Of a stretch of 7,414 nt of DNA, positions 1 to 5,674 are shown piece by piece. The stretch covers positions 1 through 7,414 of the forward strand of contig NZ_JYJG01000056.1 of assembly GCF_000955955.1 (NCBI RefSeq), written 5' to 3'. The notes beneath the pieces are model-generated. The model was given only the letters and a program-made list of their open reading frames with translations, was not told the origin of the DNA and did not search any database. The translations under genes were made by a program, and so were the position numbers. Source of the DNA: Lentzea aerocolonigenes (GTDB lineage: Bacteria > Actinomycetota > Actinomycetes > Mycobacteriales > Pseudonocardiaceae). The first letter of the stretch is position 1, and each line of letters begins with the position of its first letter.

Positions 1-16
1 TGTGTATAAGAGACAG
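1..16 (+). other. Residual Tn5/Nextera mosaic-end adapter (not genomic)
   Basis: The first 16 bases, TGTGTATAAGAGACAG, are exactly the last 16 bases of the 19-base Tn5 mosaic end used in Nextera library preparation. The sequence is AT-rich and unlike the GC-rich DNA that follows. It sits exactly at the end of the window, as expected for untrimmed adapter at a contig terminus. Genomic sequence starts at about base 17. A real Tn5 end is unlikely because no transposon sequence accompanies it. Confidence 0.95.
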
Positions 17-266
17 CCGCTCGCAGCAACCCGGGCTGGTCGTCCGCCTGGGCCGCCACGAACGGCATCACCCCGCGCACAGCACCGGAAACCGCTGCCG
101 TGGCGGGAAAGTAGACCGCGACCGTCACCGCGAAGCCTGCCAGCGCGCCGGTTCCGAACCTGCCGAGCGCCGCCGTGGTGACGAGGGCGCTCAGTGAGAC
201 GGCCACCATCGACAAATAGAGCGGCAGCGCGACGCGGCTGATCCGCCTGGCGTCGCTAAGCAGCAT
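17..266 (-). CDS. MATE family efflux transporter, N-terminal fragment (3' end missing)
   Basis: This partial reading frame begins at ATG 266-264 and runs without a stop to the contig edge, giving about 83 genomic codons; the last few codons beyond base 17 would come from adapter. The product starts MLLSDARRISRVALPLYLSM and has two hydrophobic stretches, about residues 12-32 and 41-62. The first helix with its ALPL motif, then A-LGRFG-TGALAGFAV, then SGAVRGVMPFVAAQ matches the start of a MatE domain. MATE proteins export cationic drugs or metabolites using a H+ or Na+ gradient across the inner membrane. The start codon lies inside the end of the upstream lipoprotein gene (11-base overlap, different frame), which suggests translational coupling. 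The ribosome binding site is weak. The family call rests on the N-terminus alone; another polytopic exporter of the same fold is possible. Confidence 0.65.
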
Positions 267-702
267 TCCGCAGTGCGTTGTAGCTCTTGAAGAGCTCGTC
301 CCACGCCTTGCCGCAGCGGGAGTTGAGCTGACCGTCGGCTGTCGTGCCACCCGAGGCGAACCACGGCTCGCACGGCTTGATGTCGGTGAGGGCCTTGCGG
401 ACCTGCTCGATGGCGGAGCGGCTCTGCGGTGGCAGCTTGTCGGCCCGCTGGGAGACCTCGTCGATCACGCCTGCCACGTCCGGCATGAGGTGGGCGCAGT
501 TGTCCACGCTCTCGACAGGTTCGCCGCGCAGCCTCGGGATGCAGGCGGTGAGCAGGACGCCGATGGAGTCGAGCCGGGGTTGCAGCTCCGGCAGCGGGGA
601 GGCCGACGACGAGGTCGGAGCTGGGGTGATCGTGGGCAGGGACGTCGTCCCGGTACCGCATCCGACCAGTAGGAACACCAGCGCAATGGCGGAAGAGCGC
701 AT
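256..702 (-). CDS. Small secreted lipoprotein of unknown function
   Basis: This 148-residue protein has a short signal peptide (R2, hydrophobic residues 5-13) ending in the lipobox L-V-G-C, with C15 as the predicted lipidated residue. A Ser/Thr/Pro-rich linker follows (about 17-38), then a mostly helical-looking domain to the end. The mature domain has four cysteines (C54, C69, C111, C130), compatible with two disulfides outside the membrane. I do not recognise a named family. The start at 702-700 is supported by the immediate signal peptide and a GGGG stretch just upstream. The end overlaps the start of the transporter gene by 11 bases, so the two are probably one operon, and the lipoprotein may serve that transporter; this is inference from position only. 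The lipoprotein call itself is secure. Confidence 0.85.
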   Translation of the reverse strand: MRSSAIALVFLLVGCGTGTTSLPTITPAPTSSSASPLPELQPRLDSIGVLLTACIPRLRGEPVESVDNCAHLMPDVAGVIDEVSQRADKLPPQSRSAIEQVRKALTDIKPCEPWFASGGTTADGQLNSRCGKAWDELFKSYNALRNAA

Positions 703-726
703 GACCCCACAGCGTAGCCACCCGCG

Positions 727-757
727 AAAACCGCCAGAGCCGGGGTGGCTCTGACGG
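727..757 (-). terminator. Intrinsic terminator, distal copy
   Basis: Read on the minus strand, 757-747 pairs with 741-731 to give an 11-base-pair GC-rich stem around a 5-base loop. The stem is followed directly by four U residues (727-730). The only non-Watson-Crick position (734/754) is a G-U pair in minus-strand RNA but an A-C mismatch in plus-strand RNA, which supports a role on the minus strand. It lies about 100 bases past the stop of the SCO0930-type lipoprotein gene. Confidence 0.7.
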
Positions 758-797
758 CAGTTTCAGGCGTGGAGACCAAGCAACACGGGCACCCGCG

Positions 798-829
798 AAG
801 CCGCCAGAGCCGAGCGACTCCGGCGGCTT
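798..829 (-). terminator. Hairpin terminator, proximal copy
   Basis: On the minus strand 829-816 pairs with 811-798: 14 base pairs with a 4-base loop. Twelve pairs are Watson-Crick. The other two (806/821 and 810/817) are G-U in minus-strand RNA and would be A-C mismatches in plus-strand RNA. It lies 27 bases after the stop codon at 856-858. No U-run follows, which is common for actinobacterial terminators. It probably works together with the second hairpin downstream. Confidence 0.65.
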
Positions 830-855
830 TCAGGCCCGAAGATCAGGCCCGCGGC

Positions 856-1764
856 TCAAGCCTTGATGTACGACTTGGCGCCGTCCGGGAAGCCGAGGGC
901 GGCCGTGTCGCGGACGTCGTCGGTCACGACGGCCGACTTGCCCTTGCAGCCCGGCTCGGACCAGATCTTGACGCTGCCGTCCGTGGTCAGCGACGGGAAG
1001 CCGCCCCGCAGGTCGTTGCACTGCGCCTCGGGCTTCACGCCGGTGGCGAAGTTGGTGCCGCTGAAGTCGTCGAAGTTCTTGCCGCTGAAGAAGGTGACGG
1101 AGCCGGCCGGCTTCGCACCGGGCGCAGGCGCGGGGGTGGTGGCCGGCGACTCGGCGGGCGCGGTGGCGCGCTTGCCCTCGGGGTTGATCACGAACCACTT
1201 GTTGCCGACGTTCTGGCCCTTGATGTCGCCGGCCTTCTCGTCCTTGGTGAACAGGTAGATCGGGCGGCCGCCGATCGTCACCTGGGTGGTCTTGCCGTCC
1301 TCGCGCTTGATGAAGCCGATGTTCTCCCGCTTGATTCCGGGGAAGAACAGCCTGGTGCCCTTGGTGACGGTGATGGGCGTCCACGTCTTCTCGCAGTCAC
1401 CGTTGCAGTTGGACACTCCGCCGCCCACCGGATCGTCGCTGAACCAGTAGACGGTGCGGCCGGCGCCGTTCACGACCGCCGGTTCCAGACCTCCTGCGTT
1501 CGCAACGCGAAGCTCGACCCACTTGAGCCTGACCTCGGGCGCCGCGGCCGCCGGGGCGCGGTCGCCGGTGGCCTTGTCGGCCTTGTTGGAGTTCGCCGTG
1601 CCGCGCAGGAAGTCCACTTCGGACTGTTCTGCGCCGGGTTGCTGTGTCTGAGCCTGCTCCTGGACCGGAGCGGCGGTACCGGACTGCCCGGAACCACAGG
1701 CCGTCAGAGCGACGGCACCGAACGCGACGAGGGCAGCAAGGAACCCGACATTGTTGCGACGCAT
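856..1764 (-). CDS. SCO0930-like lipoprotein with Lipoprotein_15 repeats and extra C-terminal domain
   Basis: This 302-residue secreted lipoprotein has a signal peptide at residues 1-22 and the lipobox L-T-A-C with C23 lipidated. A Gln/Ala/Pro-rich low-complexity stretch (24-76) follows. The central part carries the two motifs of the Lipoprotein_15 (PF03640, COG4315) family: [10 protein letters not shown] with [11 protein letters not shown] (102-128), and [15 protein letters not shown] with G-D-I-K-G-Q and W-F-V-I-N-P (161-195). The biochemical role of this family is not known. An Ala/Pro linker (199-220) leads to an 80-residue C-terminal domain with C249 and C273, probably a disulfide, whose pattern recalls a beta/gamma-crystallin fold (inference). 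The start at 1764 gives a compact signal peptide; ATG 1776-1774 is an in-frame alternative with AGGA directly abutting it. The gene is divergent from selO and is followed by two terminator hairpins. Confidence 0.85.
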   Translation of the reverse strand: MRRNNVGFLAALVAFGAVALTACGSGQSGTAAPVQEQAQTQQPGAEQSEVDFLRGTANSNKADKATGDRAPAAAAPEVRLKWVELRVANAGGLEPAVVNGAGRTVYWFSDDPVGGGVSNCNGDCEKTWTPITVTKGTRLFFPGIKRENIGFIKREDGKTTQVTIGGRPIYLFTKDEKAGDIKGQNVGNKWFVINPEGKRATAPAESPATTPAPAPGAKPAGSVTFFSGKNFDDFSGTNFATGVKPEAQCNDLRGGFPSLTTDGSVKIWSEPGCKGKSAVVTDDVRDTAALGFPDGAKSYIKA

Positions 1765-1891
1765 GGGGTTTCTCATTCCTGAGTGGACGATCATCAACCT
1801 GTTCGCCACCAACACGTGCGGCCCTGGGGAGCGGTTCAACGTGAGAGCGCGATCACACCGGCTTTTGCAGCCGCCCGGTACCGTTGGGACC
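1765..1891. promoter_or_regulatory. Divergent intergenic region between lipoprotein gene and selO
   Basis: This 127-base spacer must hold promoters for both flanking genes. I see no convincing -35/-10 pair. Visible structure includes GTGA-N8-TCAC at 1841-1856, a small hairpin CGGCT-TTTGC-AGCCG at 1859-1873, and the palindrome CGGTACCG at 1876-1883, close to the selO start. Any of these could be regulatory, but short palindromes are frequent in DNA this GC-rich. Confidence 0.4.
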
Positions 1892-3295
1892 GTGAACATC
1901 AGCCTGAGCAGCGAGTTCGCTGACGCAGTGCCCGAGATGGCGGTCGCGTGGGAGGCGGTACCGGTACGAGAACCGGTCCTGCTGGCCCTCAACGAGCCTC
2001 TCGCGAAGGAACTCGGCCTCGACCCGGCCTGGCTGCGCGCCGACGGGTTGTCGTTCCTGGTGGGCAACGAGGCGCCCGGCGTGGCCCAGGCGTACGCGGG
2101 CCACCAGTTCGGCGGCTACTCCCCCAGGCTCGGCGACGGCCGCGCGCTGCTCCTCGGCGAACTGCGCGACTCGGACGGCGAACTGCGCGACCTGCACCTC
2201 AAGGGCTCCGGCCGCACCCCGTTCGCCCGTGGCGGCGACGGTCTGGCCGCGGTCGGCCCGATGCTGCGCGAGTACGTCCTGAGCGAGGCGATGTTCGCCC
2301 TGGGCATCCCCACCACCCGCTCGCTGGCCGTGGTCAGCACCGGCGCCACCGTCCAGCGCGAAGAACCGCTCGCCGGGGCCGTGCTGGCCCGCGTGGCTTC
2401 GTCACACCTGCGCGTCGGCAGCTTCCAGTACGCCCGCAACACCGGCGACCACGACCTGCTGCGCCGCCTCGCCGGCCACGCCATCGCGCGCCACTACCCC
2501 GGCAGCACCTACCTGGAGCTGTTCTCGCAGGTGGTGGCCGCGCAGGCGTCGCTCGTGGCGCGTTGGATGCTCGTCGGCTTCATCCACGGCGTGATGAACA
2601 CGGACAACATGACCATCTCCGGCGAGACGATCGACTACGGCCCGTGCGCGTTCATGGAGGCTTACGACCCGACGACGGTCTACAGCTCCATCGACCATCG
2701 CGGCCGCTACGCCTACGGCAACCAGCCGATCATCGCCCAGTGGAACCTGGCCCGTCTCGCCGAGGCCCTGCTGCCGTTGTTCAGCGACGACGAGGACGAG
2801 GCGGTCAAGCTGGCGCTCAAGGTGCTCGGCACGTTCGACGAGCACTTCGAACGCGCCTGGATGGGCGGCATGCAGGCCAAGCTGGGCGTAGCCGTGGACG
2901 TCAAGCCGCTGCTGAAGGACCTGCTCGCCCTGATGCACGCGAACCACATCGACTTCACGACGTTCTTCTGGAAGCTGTCCGCGGCCGCACGGGGGGACGC
3001 CGAGCCCGCGCGGTCGCTGTTCCTGGACCTGGCCGGCATCGACGCCTGGATCGCGCGCTGGCGTGCGCTGAACCCGGACGCCGACGCGATGGACCGGGTC
3101 AACCCCGTCTACGTCCCGCGCAACCACCTCGTCGAGGAAGCGCTCGCGGCAGGCGCGGACGGCGACCTCGAACCGCTTCGACGACTGCTGGACGCCGTGA
3201 CCTCGCCCTACGGGGAACGCCCTGGGCTGGAGCGCTACGCCACGCCCGCCCCGCAGGACTTCACCACCAACTACCAGACCTTCTGCGGGACCTGA
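1892..3295 (+). CDS. selO: Protein adenylyltransferase SelO (YdiU family)
   Basis: This 467-residue SelO is close to the family's usual 460-490 residues in bacteria. SelO is a pseudokinase that binds ATP in flipped orientation and transfers AMP to Ser, Thr or Tyr of target proteins, linked to redox stress. Family landmarks are all present: A-L-N-x-x-L-A-x-E-L-G-L (32-43), [16 protein letters not shown] (70-85), L-K-G-S-G-R-T-P with K104, R-G-G-D-G (113-117), S-E-A-M (131-134), H-G-V-M-N-T-D-N (232-239) with D238/N239, and metal-binding D248 in I-D-Y-G-P. The C-terminus ends with the family's conserved Cys, C465. The only other cysteine is C252, in D-Y-G-P-C. I chose GTG 1892 because homology begins there and GGGA lies just upstream; an in-frame ATG at 1751 would overlap the divergent gene. 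The stop shares one base with the trmO start, so the two are co-translated. Confidence 0.93.
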   Translation: MNISLSSEFADAVPEMAVAWEAVPVREPVLLALNEPLAKELGLDPAWLRADGLSFLVGNEAPGVAQAYAGHQFGGYSPRLGDGRALLLGELRDSDGELRDLHLKGSGRTPFARGGDGLAAVGPMLREYVLSEAMFALGIPTTRSLAVVSTGATVQREEPLAGAVLARVASSHLRVGSFQYARNTGDHDLLRRLAGHAIARHYPGSTYLELFSQVVAAQASLVARWMLVGFIHGVMNTDNMTISGETIDYGPCAFMEAYDPTTVYSSIDHRGRYAYGNQPIIAQWNLARLAEALLPLFSDDEDEAVKLALKVLGTFDEHFERAWMGGMQAKLGVAVDVKPLLKDLLALMHANHIDFTTFFWKLSAAARGDAEPARSLFLDLAGIDAWIARWRALNPDADAMDRVNPVYVPRNHLVEEALAAGADGDLEPLRRLLDAVTSPYGERPGLERYATPAPQDFTTNYQTFCGT

Positions 3296-3690
3296 TGAAA
3301 CTGCAACCCGTCGGCCACGTCGAGTCGCCGCTCACCGACCGCTCGTCCGCTCCCAAGCAGGGTGACGAGGGCGCGCCGGACGCGTGCATCGTCTTCGCGC
3401 CGGAATACGCACGGGCGATGGCCGAACTAGCCCCCGGCCAGGACGTGCTGGTGCTGACCTGGCTCGACCGGGCCGACCGGTCGGTCCTGGCGGTGCACCC
3501 GCGCAGCGACCTCGAACGTCCGGCGACCGGCGTGTTCTCGACCCGTTCGCCGGACCGGCCGAACCCGATCGGCCTGCACCGGGTCCGGATCGTCGCGGTC
3601 GAGGGGCAACGGGTGCGGGTGGCGGAGCTGGAGGCCCTTGACGGCACGCCCGTGGTCGACGTCAAACCGGTGCTGGGTACCGAGCGCTGA
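3295..3690 (+). CDS. trmO: tRNA (t6A37) N6-methyltransferase TrmO, short form
   Basis: This 131-residue TsaA/VirR-like beta-barrel protein transfers methyl from S-adenosylmethionine to the N6 of t6A37, giving m6t6A37 in tRNA-Thr. It has I/V-G-H-V-E-S-P (6-12), the signature S-T-R-S-P-D-R-P-N-P-I-G-L (82-94) that forms the cofactor and active site, and L-D-G-T-P-V-V-D-V-K-P (115-125). It lacks the C-terminal extension of the 235-residue E. coli protein, as in other short members. The start ATG (3295-3297) overlaps the selO stop in TGATG, a typical re-initiation arrangement, so expression is probably coupled to selO. The tail after K-P is only six residues. The family call is firm; whether the short form methylates the same tRNA is inference. 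Confidence 0.92.
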   Translation: MKLQPVGHVESPLTDRSSAPKQGDEGAPDACIVFAPEYARAMAELAPGQDVLVLTWLDRADRSVLAVHPRSDLERPATGVFSTRSPDRPNPIGLHRVRIVAVEGQRVRVAELEALDGTPVVDVKPVLGTER

Positions 3691-3705
3691 AACGGGTACC
3701 CACCA
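3671..3705 (+). terminator. Hairpin spanning the trmO stop codon (possible terminator or attenuator)
   Basis: TGGGTACC at 3674-3681 pairs with GGTACCCA at 3695-3702. Beyond one C-C mismatch, two further pairs form (3671-3672 with 3704-3705), giving 10 of 11 pairs around a 13-base loop that contains the trmO stop. No T-run follows. An alternative fold pairs AACGGGTACC (3691-3700) with GGAACCCGTT (3732-3741), 9 of 10 bases complementary, and would place the start of the next small reading frame in its loop. The two folds are mutually exclusive. Confidence 0.4.
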
Positions 3706-3708
3706 GGC

Positions 3709-3822
3709 ATGACGCAACCAGTACCGCCACCGGAACCCGTTCCGACCACGCCGGGACCGGACCAGCCGAGGCCGCCCGGCCCCGACCCGGATCCGCTCCC
3801 GCCCATGCCCGAACCGGTGTAG
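3709..3822 (+). CDS. Putative 37-residue proline-rich small protein
   Basis: ATG 3709-3711 opens a 37-codon frame ending at TAG 3820-3822, starting MTQPVPPPEPVPTTPG. Of 37 residues 18 are proline, with Glu/Asp, Gly and Thr making up most of the rest, so the peptide would be acidic, extended and soluble, with no signal or membrane segment. The frame starts 18 bases after trmO on the same strand. Initiation support is weak: only AGG three to four bases before ATG. Third-position GC is about 76%, lower than expected for genes in this DNA. Short Pro-rich frames can arise by chance in GC-rich DNA, and the region also folds into hairpins, so this may be a non-coding convergent terminator region. 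I do not know a function. Confidence 0.33.
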   Translation: MTQPVPPPEPVPTTPGPDQPRPPGPDPDPLPPMPEPV

Positions 3823-3838
3823 CCGGAGCCACCCGTTC
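3811..3838. terminator. Imperfect hairpin between convergent genes
   Basis: GAACCGGTG (3811-3819) and CACCCGTTC (3830-3838) pair at 8 of 9 positions around a 10-base loop. The hairpin directly follows the tkt stop codon on the minus strand (stop at 3841-3839) and is the last structure before tkt when read on the plus strand. There is no T-run on either side. A bidirectional terminator for the trmO side and tkt is plausible from position. Confidence 0.42.
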
Positions 3839-5671
3839 CTAGGCCTTCACCAGCTGCCGCGCCGCCTCCACGATCGCCTCGGCGTCGATGTGGGCGGCGT
3901 GCAGGAGCTCGCCGGGCTTCCCGGACACCGGCATCTCGGTCACCGCGAGCTTGCGCACCGGCGGCCGGTCAGCACACTCGGCCAACGCGTCGAGCACGGC
4001 ATCACCGAGCCCACCCTCGAGCCAGTGGTCCTCGACGGTCAGCACGGCACGCGTCTGCGCAGCCGCGTCCACCAAGGTCGGACGGTCGATGGGCTTGATC
4101 GAGTAGCAGTCGATGACCCGAGCCCTGACTCCCTCGGCGTCCAGCACCTCCGCGGCCTTCTCCGCCTCGCCGACGGTGATCCCGCACGCCACGATCGTCA
4201 GGTCGTCGTCATCGCTGTTGAACAACACCCGGCTGCCACCGACGCGGATGTTCTCCTCAGGCGAGGTCCGCACCGGCGTCCTGCCGCGCAACGTCCGGAC
4301 GTAGGAAATCCCTGGCAGCGTGGCCATCTCCGCGACCAACGCCGCGGTCTGGTTGGCATCGGACGGGTGCAGCACAGTGCTGCCGTGGATCGAGCGGAAC
4401 ATCGAGACGTCCTCGAGAGCCATCTGCGACGGCCCGTCCTCCCCGATCGACACACCCGCGTGCGAGCCGCACAACCGCAGATCCGCGCGCGAGACCGCGG
4501 CCATGCGGATGAAGTCGTGCGCACGGGTCAGAAACGCACCGAACGTCGACACGAACGGCACCCAACCCCGCGCCTGCAGGCCGACCGCGGCGGCGACCAT
4601 CTGCTGCTCGGCGATGAACATCTCGAAGTACCGCTCGGGATGCGCCTTGGCGAAAAGCGCGGACATAGTCGAGTTCGACACCTCGCCGTCCAGCACGACG
4701 ACGTCCCCGCGCAGCCCGCCGAGCTCGGTCAACGCCTCCCCGTACGCCTGGCGGGTCGCGATCTCCTCGCCGATCTCCCACCGCGGCAGCGAGCCGCCGA
4801 CAGTCGCGAACCGGCGCGGAGTACCGGGTGCGGGTGTCTTGACCTGCACCGAGACGGAGTGGTTCCCGCCGAGCTCGGAGACGGCCCCGGCCGGGTCCTC
4901 CAGGGGTTTGCCGTGCTTGCCGGGCTGGTTCTCGACGGCGGCGACGCCGCGTCCCTTGCACGTCCGAGCGATGATCACCGACGGCCGATCGGTCACGGAC
5001 ACCGCCTGCGAAAGAGCAGCATCGATGTCGTCCAGGTCGTGGCCGTCCACCGGAATCGCCTTCCACCCGAACGCCTCGCACCGCGCCACGTAACCGTCGA
5101 CATCCCAGCCGAGCATGGTCTCGCGGGTCTGACCGAGCCGGTTCACGTCGATGATCGCCGTGAGGTTGTCGAGTCCCGCCCAGCCTGCGTGCTGGAACGC
5201 CTCCCAGATCGACCCCTCGGCCATCTCCGAGTCACCGCACAGCACCCACACCCGGTACGGCAGCCCGTCGAGCCGCTTGCCCGCCAGCGCAAGGCCGACA
5301 CCGACCGGTAGACCCTGGCCGAGCGAGCCCGTGGCGACGTCGGTCGGCGGAATTCGGGGCGTGGGATGGCCTTCCAGCCTGCTGCCGAACGAGCGGAAGC
5401 TCAGCAGCTCGTCATCCCCCACTGCCCCAACGGCTTTGAGCATCGCGTAGTAGAGCGGTGAAGCATGTCCCTTGGAGAACACCAGGTGGTCGTTGGCCGG
5501 GTTGTCCGGGTGCGCGTAGTCGAGCTTCAGGTAGCCGTCGAGCAGCACGGCCATGAGGTCCGCCGCGGACATCGAGGACGTCGGGTGGCCGGAGCCGCCC
5601 GCGTCGCTGGCGCGCACAGAGTCGACCCGGAGCTGCTGGGCCAGTGAATGACGGAAGTCGTTGTGCGGCAA
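3839..5671 (-). CDS. tkt: Transketolase, short animal-type form
   Basis: This 610-residue thiamine-diphosphate enzyme moves a two-carbon ketol unit between sugar phosphates in the non-oxidative pentose phosphate pathway. The N-terminal ThDP domain shows S-G-H-P (27-30), S-K-G-H-A-S-P (66-72), G-S-L-G-Q-G-L (115-121) and the metal/ThDP motif from G146-D147-S148 to N177. The pyrimidine-binding domain has the catalytic glutamate E355 in F-I-A-E-Q-Q-M and H404 in S-H-A-G-V-S-I-G-E-D-G-P-S-Q. A transketolase C-terminal domain follows from about 480. The length and motif wording (GSLGQGL, SIGEDGPSQMALED) resemble the roughly 620-residue animal enzyme, whereas usual actinobacterial transketolases are about 700. 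The start is TTG 5671-5669, six bases after a perfect GGAGG; the next in-frame ATG, at residue 34, would remove the first ThDP motif. It lies 3 bases after tal, so the two are an operon. Confidence 0.92.
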   Translation of the reverse strand: MPHNDFRHSLAQQLRVDSVRASDAGGSGHPTSSMSAADLMAVLLDGYLKLDYAHPDNPANDHLVFSKGHASPLYYAMLKAVGAVGDDELLSFRSFGSRLEGHPTPRIPPTDVATGSLGQGLPVGVGLALAGKRLDGLPYRVWVLCGDSEMAEGSIWEAFQHAGWAGLDNLTAIIDVNRLGQTRETMLGWDVDGYVARCEAFGWKAIPVDGHDLDDIDAALSQAVSVTDRPSVIIARTCKGRGVAAVENQPGKHGKPLEDPAGAVSELGGNHSVSVQVKTPAPGTPRRFATVGGSLPRWEIGEEIATRQAYGEALTELGGLRGDVVVLDGEVSNSTMSALFAKAHPERYFEMFIAEQQMVAAAVGLQARGWVPFVSTFGAFLTRAHDFIRMAAVSRADLRLCGSHAGVSIGEDGPSQMALEDVSMFRSIHGSTVLHPSDANQTAALVAEMATLPGISYVRTLRGRTPVRTSPEENIRVGGSRVLFNSDDDDLTIVACGITVGEAEKAAEVLDAEGVRARVIDCYSIKPIDRPTLVDAAAQTRAVLTVEDHWLEGGLGDAVLDALAECADRPPVRKLAVTEMPVSGKPGELLHAAHIDAEAIVEAARQLVKA

Positions 5672-5674
5672 AGG

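Larger units (their letters stand above)
719..835. repeat. Tandemly duplicated hairpin unit (two copies)
   Basis: Two related units lie at 719-768 and 790-835. Each starts with a near-identical 23-24 base segment (CACCCGCGAA, then CCGCCAGAGCCG at 731-742 and 801-812) and ends with TTTCAGGC (761-768 and 828-835). The left halves are nearly the same. The right halves differ in detail but each still folds back on its own left half. This looks like duplication of an inverted-repeat element followed by divergence with pairing maintained. I saw no third copy in the window. It fills most of the 153-base gap between the two minus-strand lipoprotein genes. Confidence 0.75.

Noticed and set aside
745..1782. 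Long plus-strand open frame opposite the SCO0930-type lipoprotein gene
   Set aside because: Arg/Gly/Ala-rich translation with no family features. The opposite strand encodes a lipoprotein with signal peptide and known motifs; open antisense frames are routine in DNA this GC-rich.
1751..1891. N-terminal extension of SelO from ATG 1751
   Set aside because: The added 47 residues have no SelO similarity and the start would overlap the divergent lipoprotein gene; GTG 1892 fits the homology.
1765..2067. N-terminal extension of the SCO0930-type lipoprotein up to 2067
   Set aside because: It would bury the signal peptide more than 100 residues into the protein and overlap the selO coding region.
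650..3700. Repeated GGTACC hexamers (near 652, 1675, 1877, 1959, 3676, 3695)
   Set aside because: Only about twofold above a rough composition-based expectation, mostly within coding sequence and without regular spacing; only the pair at the trmO end forms a meaningful structure.
3261..3806. Minus-strand Gly/Ser-rich open frame across the trmO-tkt gap
   Set aside because: The Gly/Ser-rich start is the mirror of the CCN/CCG-rich plus strand, and the rest is antisense to trmO.
3890..5311. 473-codon plus-strand open frame opposite tkt
   Set aside because: Arg/His/Val-rich shadow of a full-length transketolase with conserved catalytic residues.
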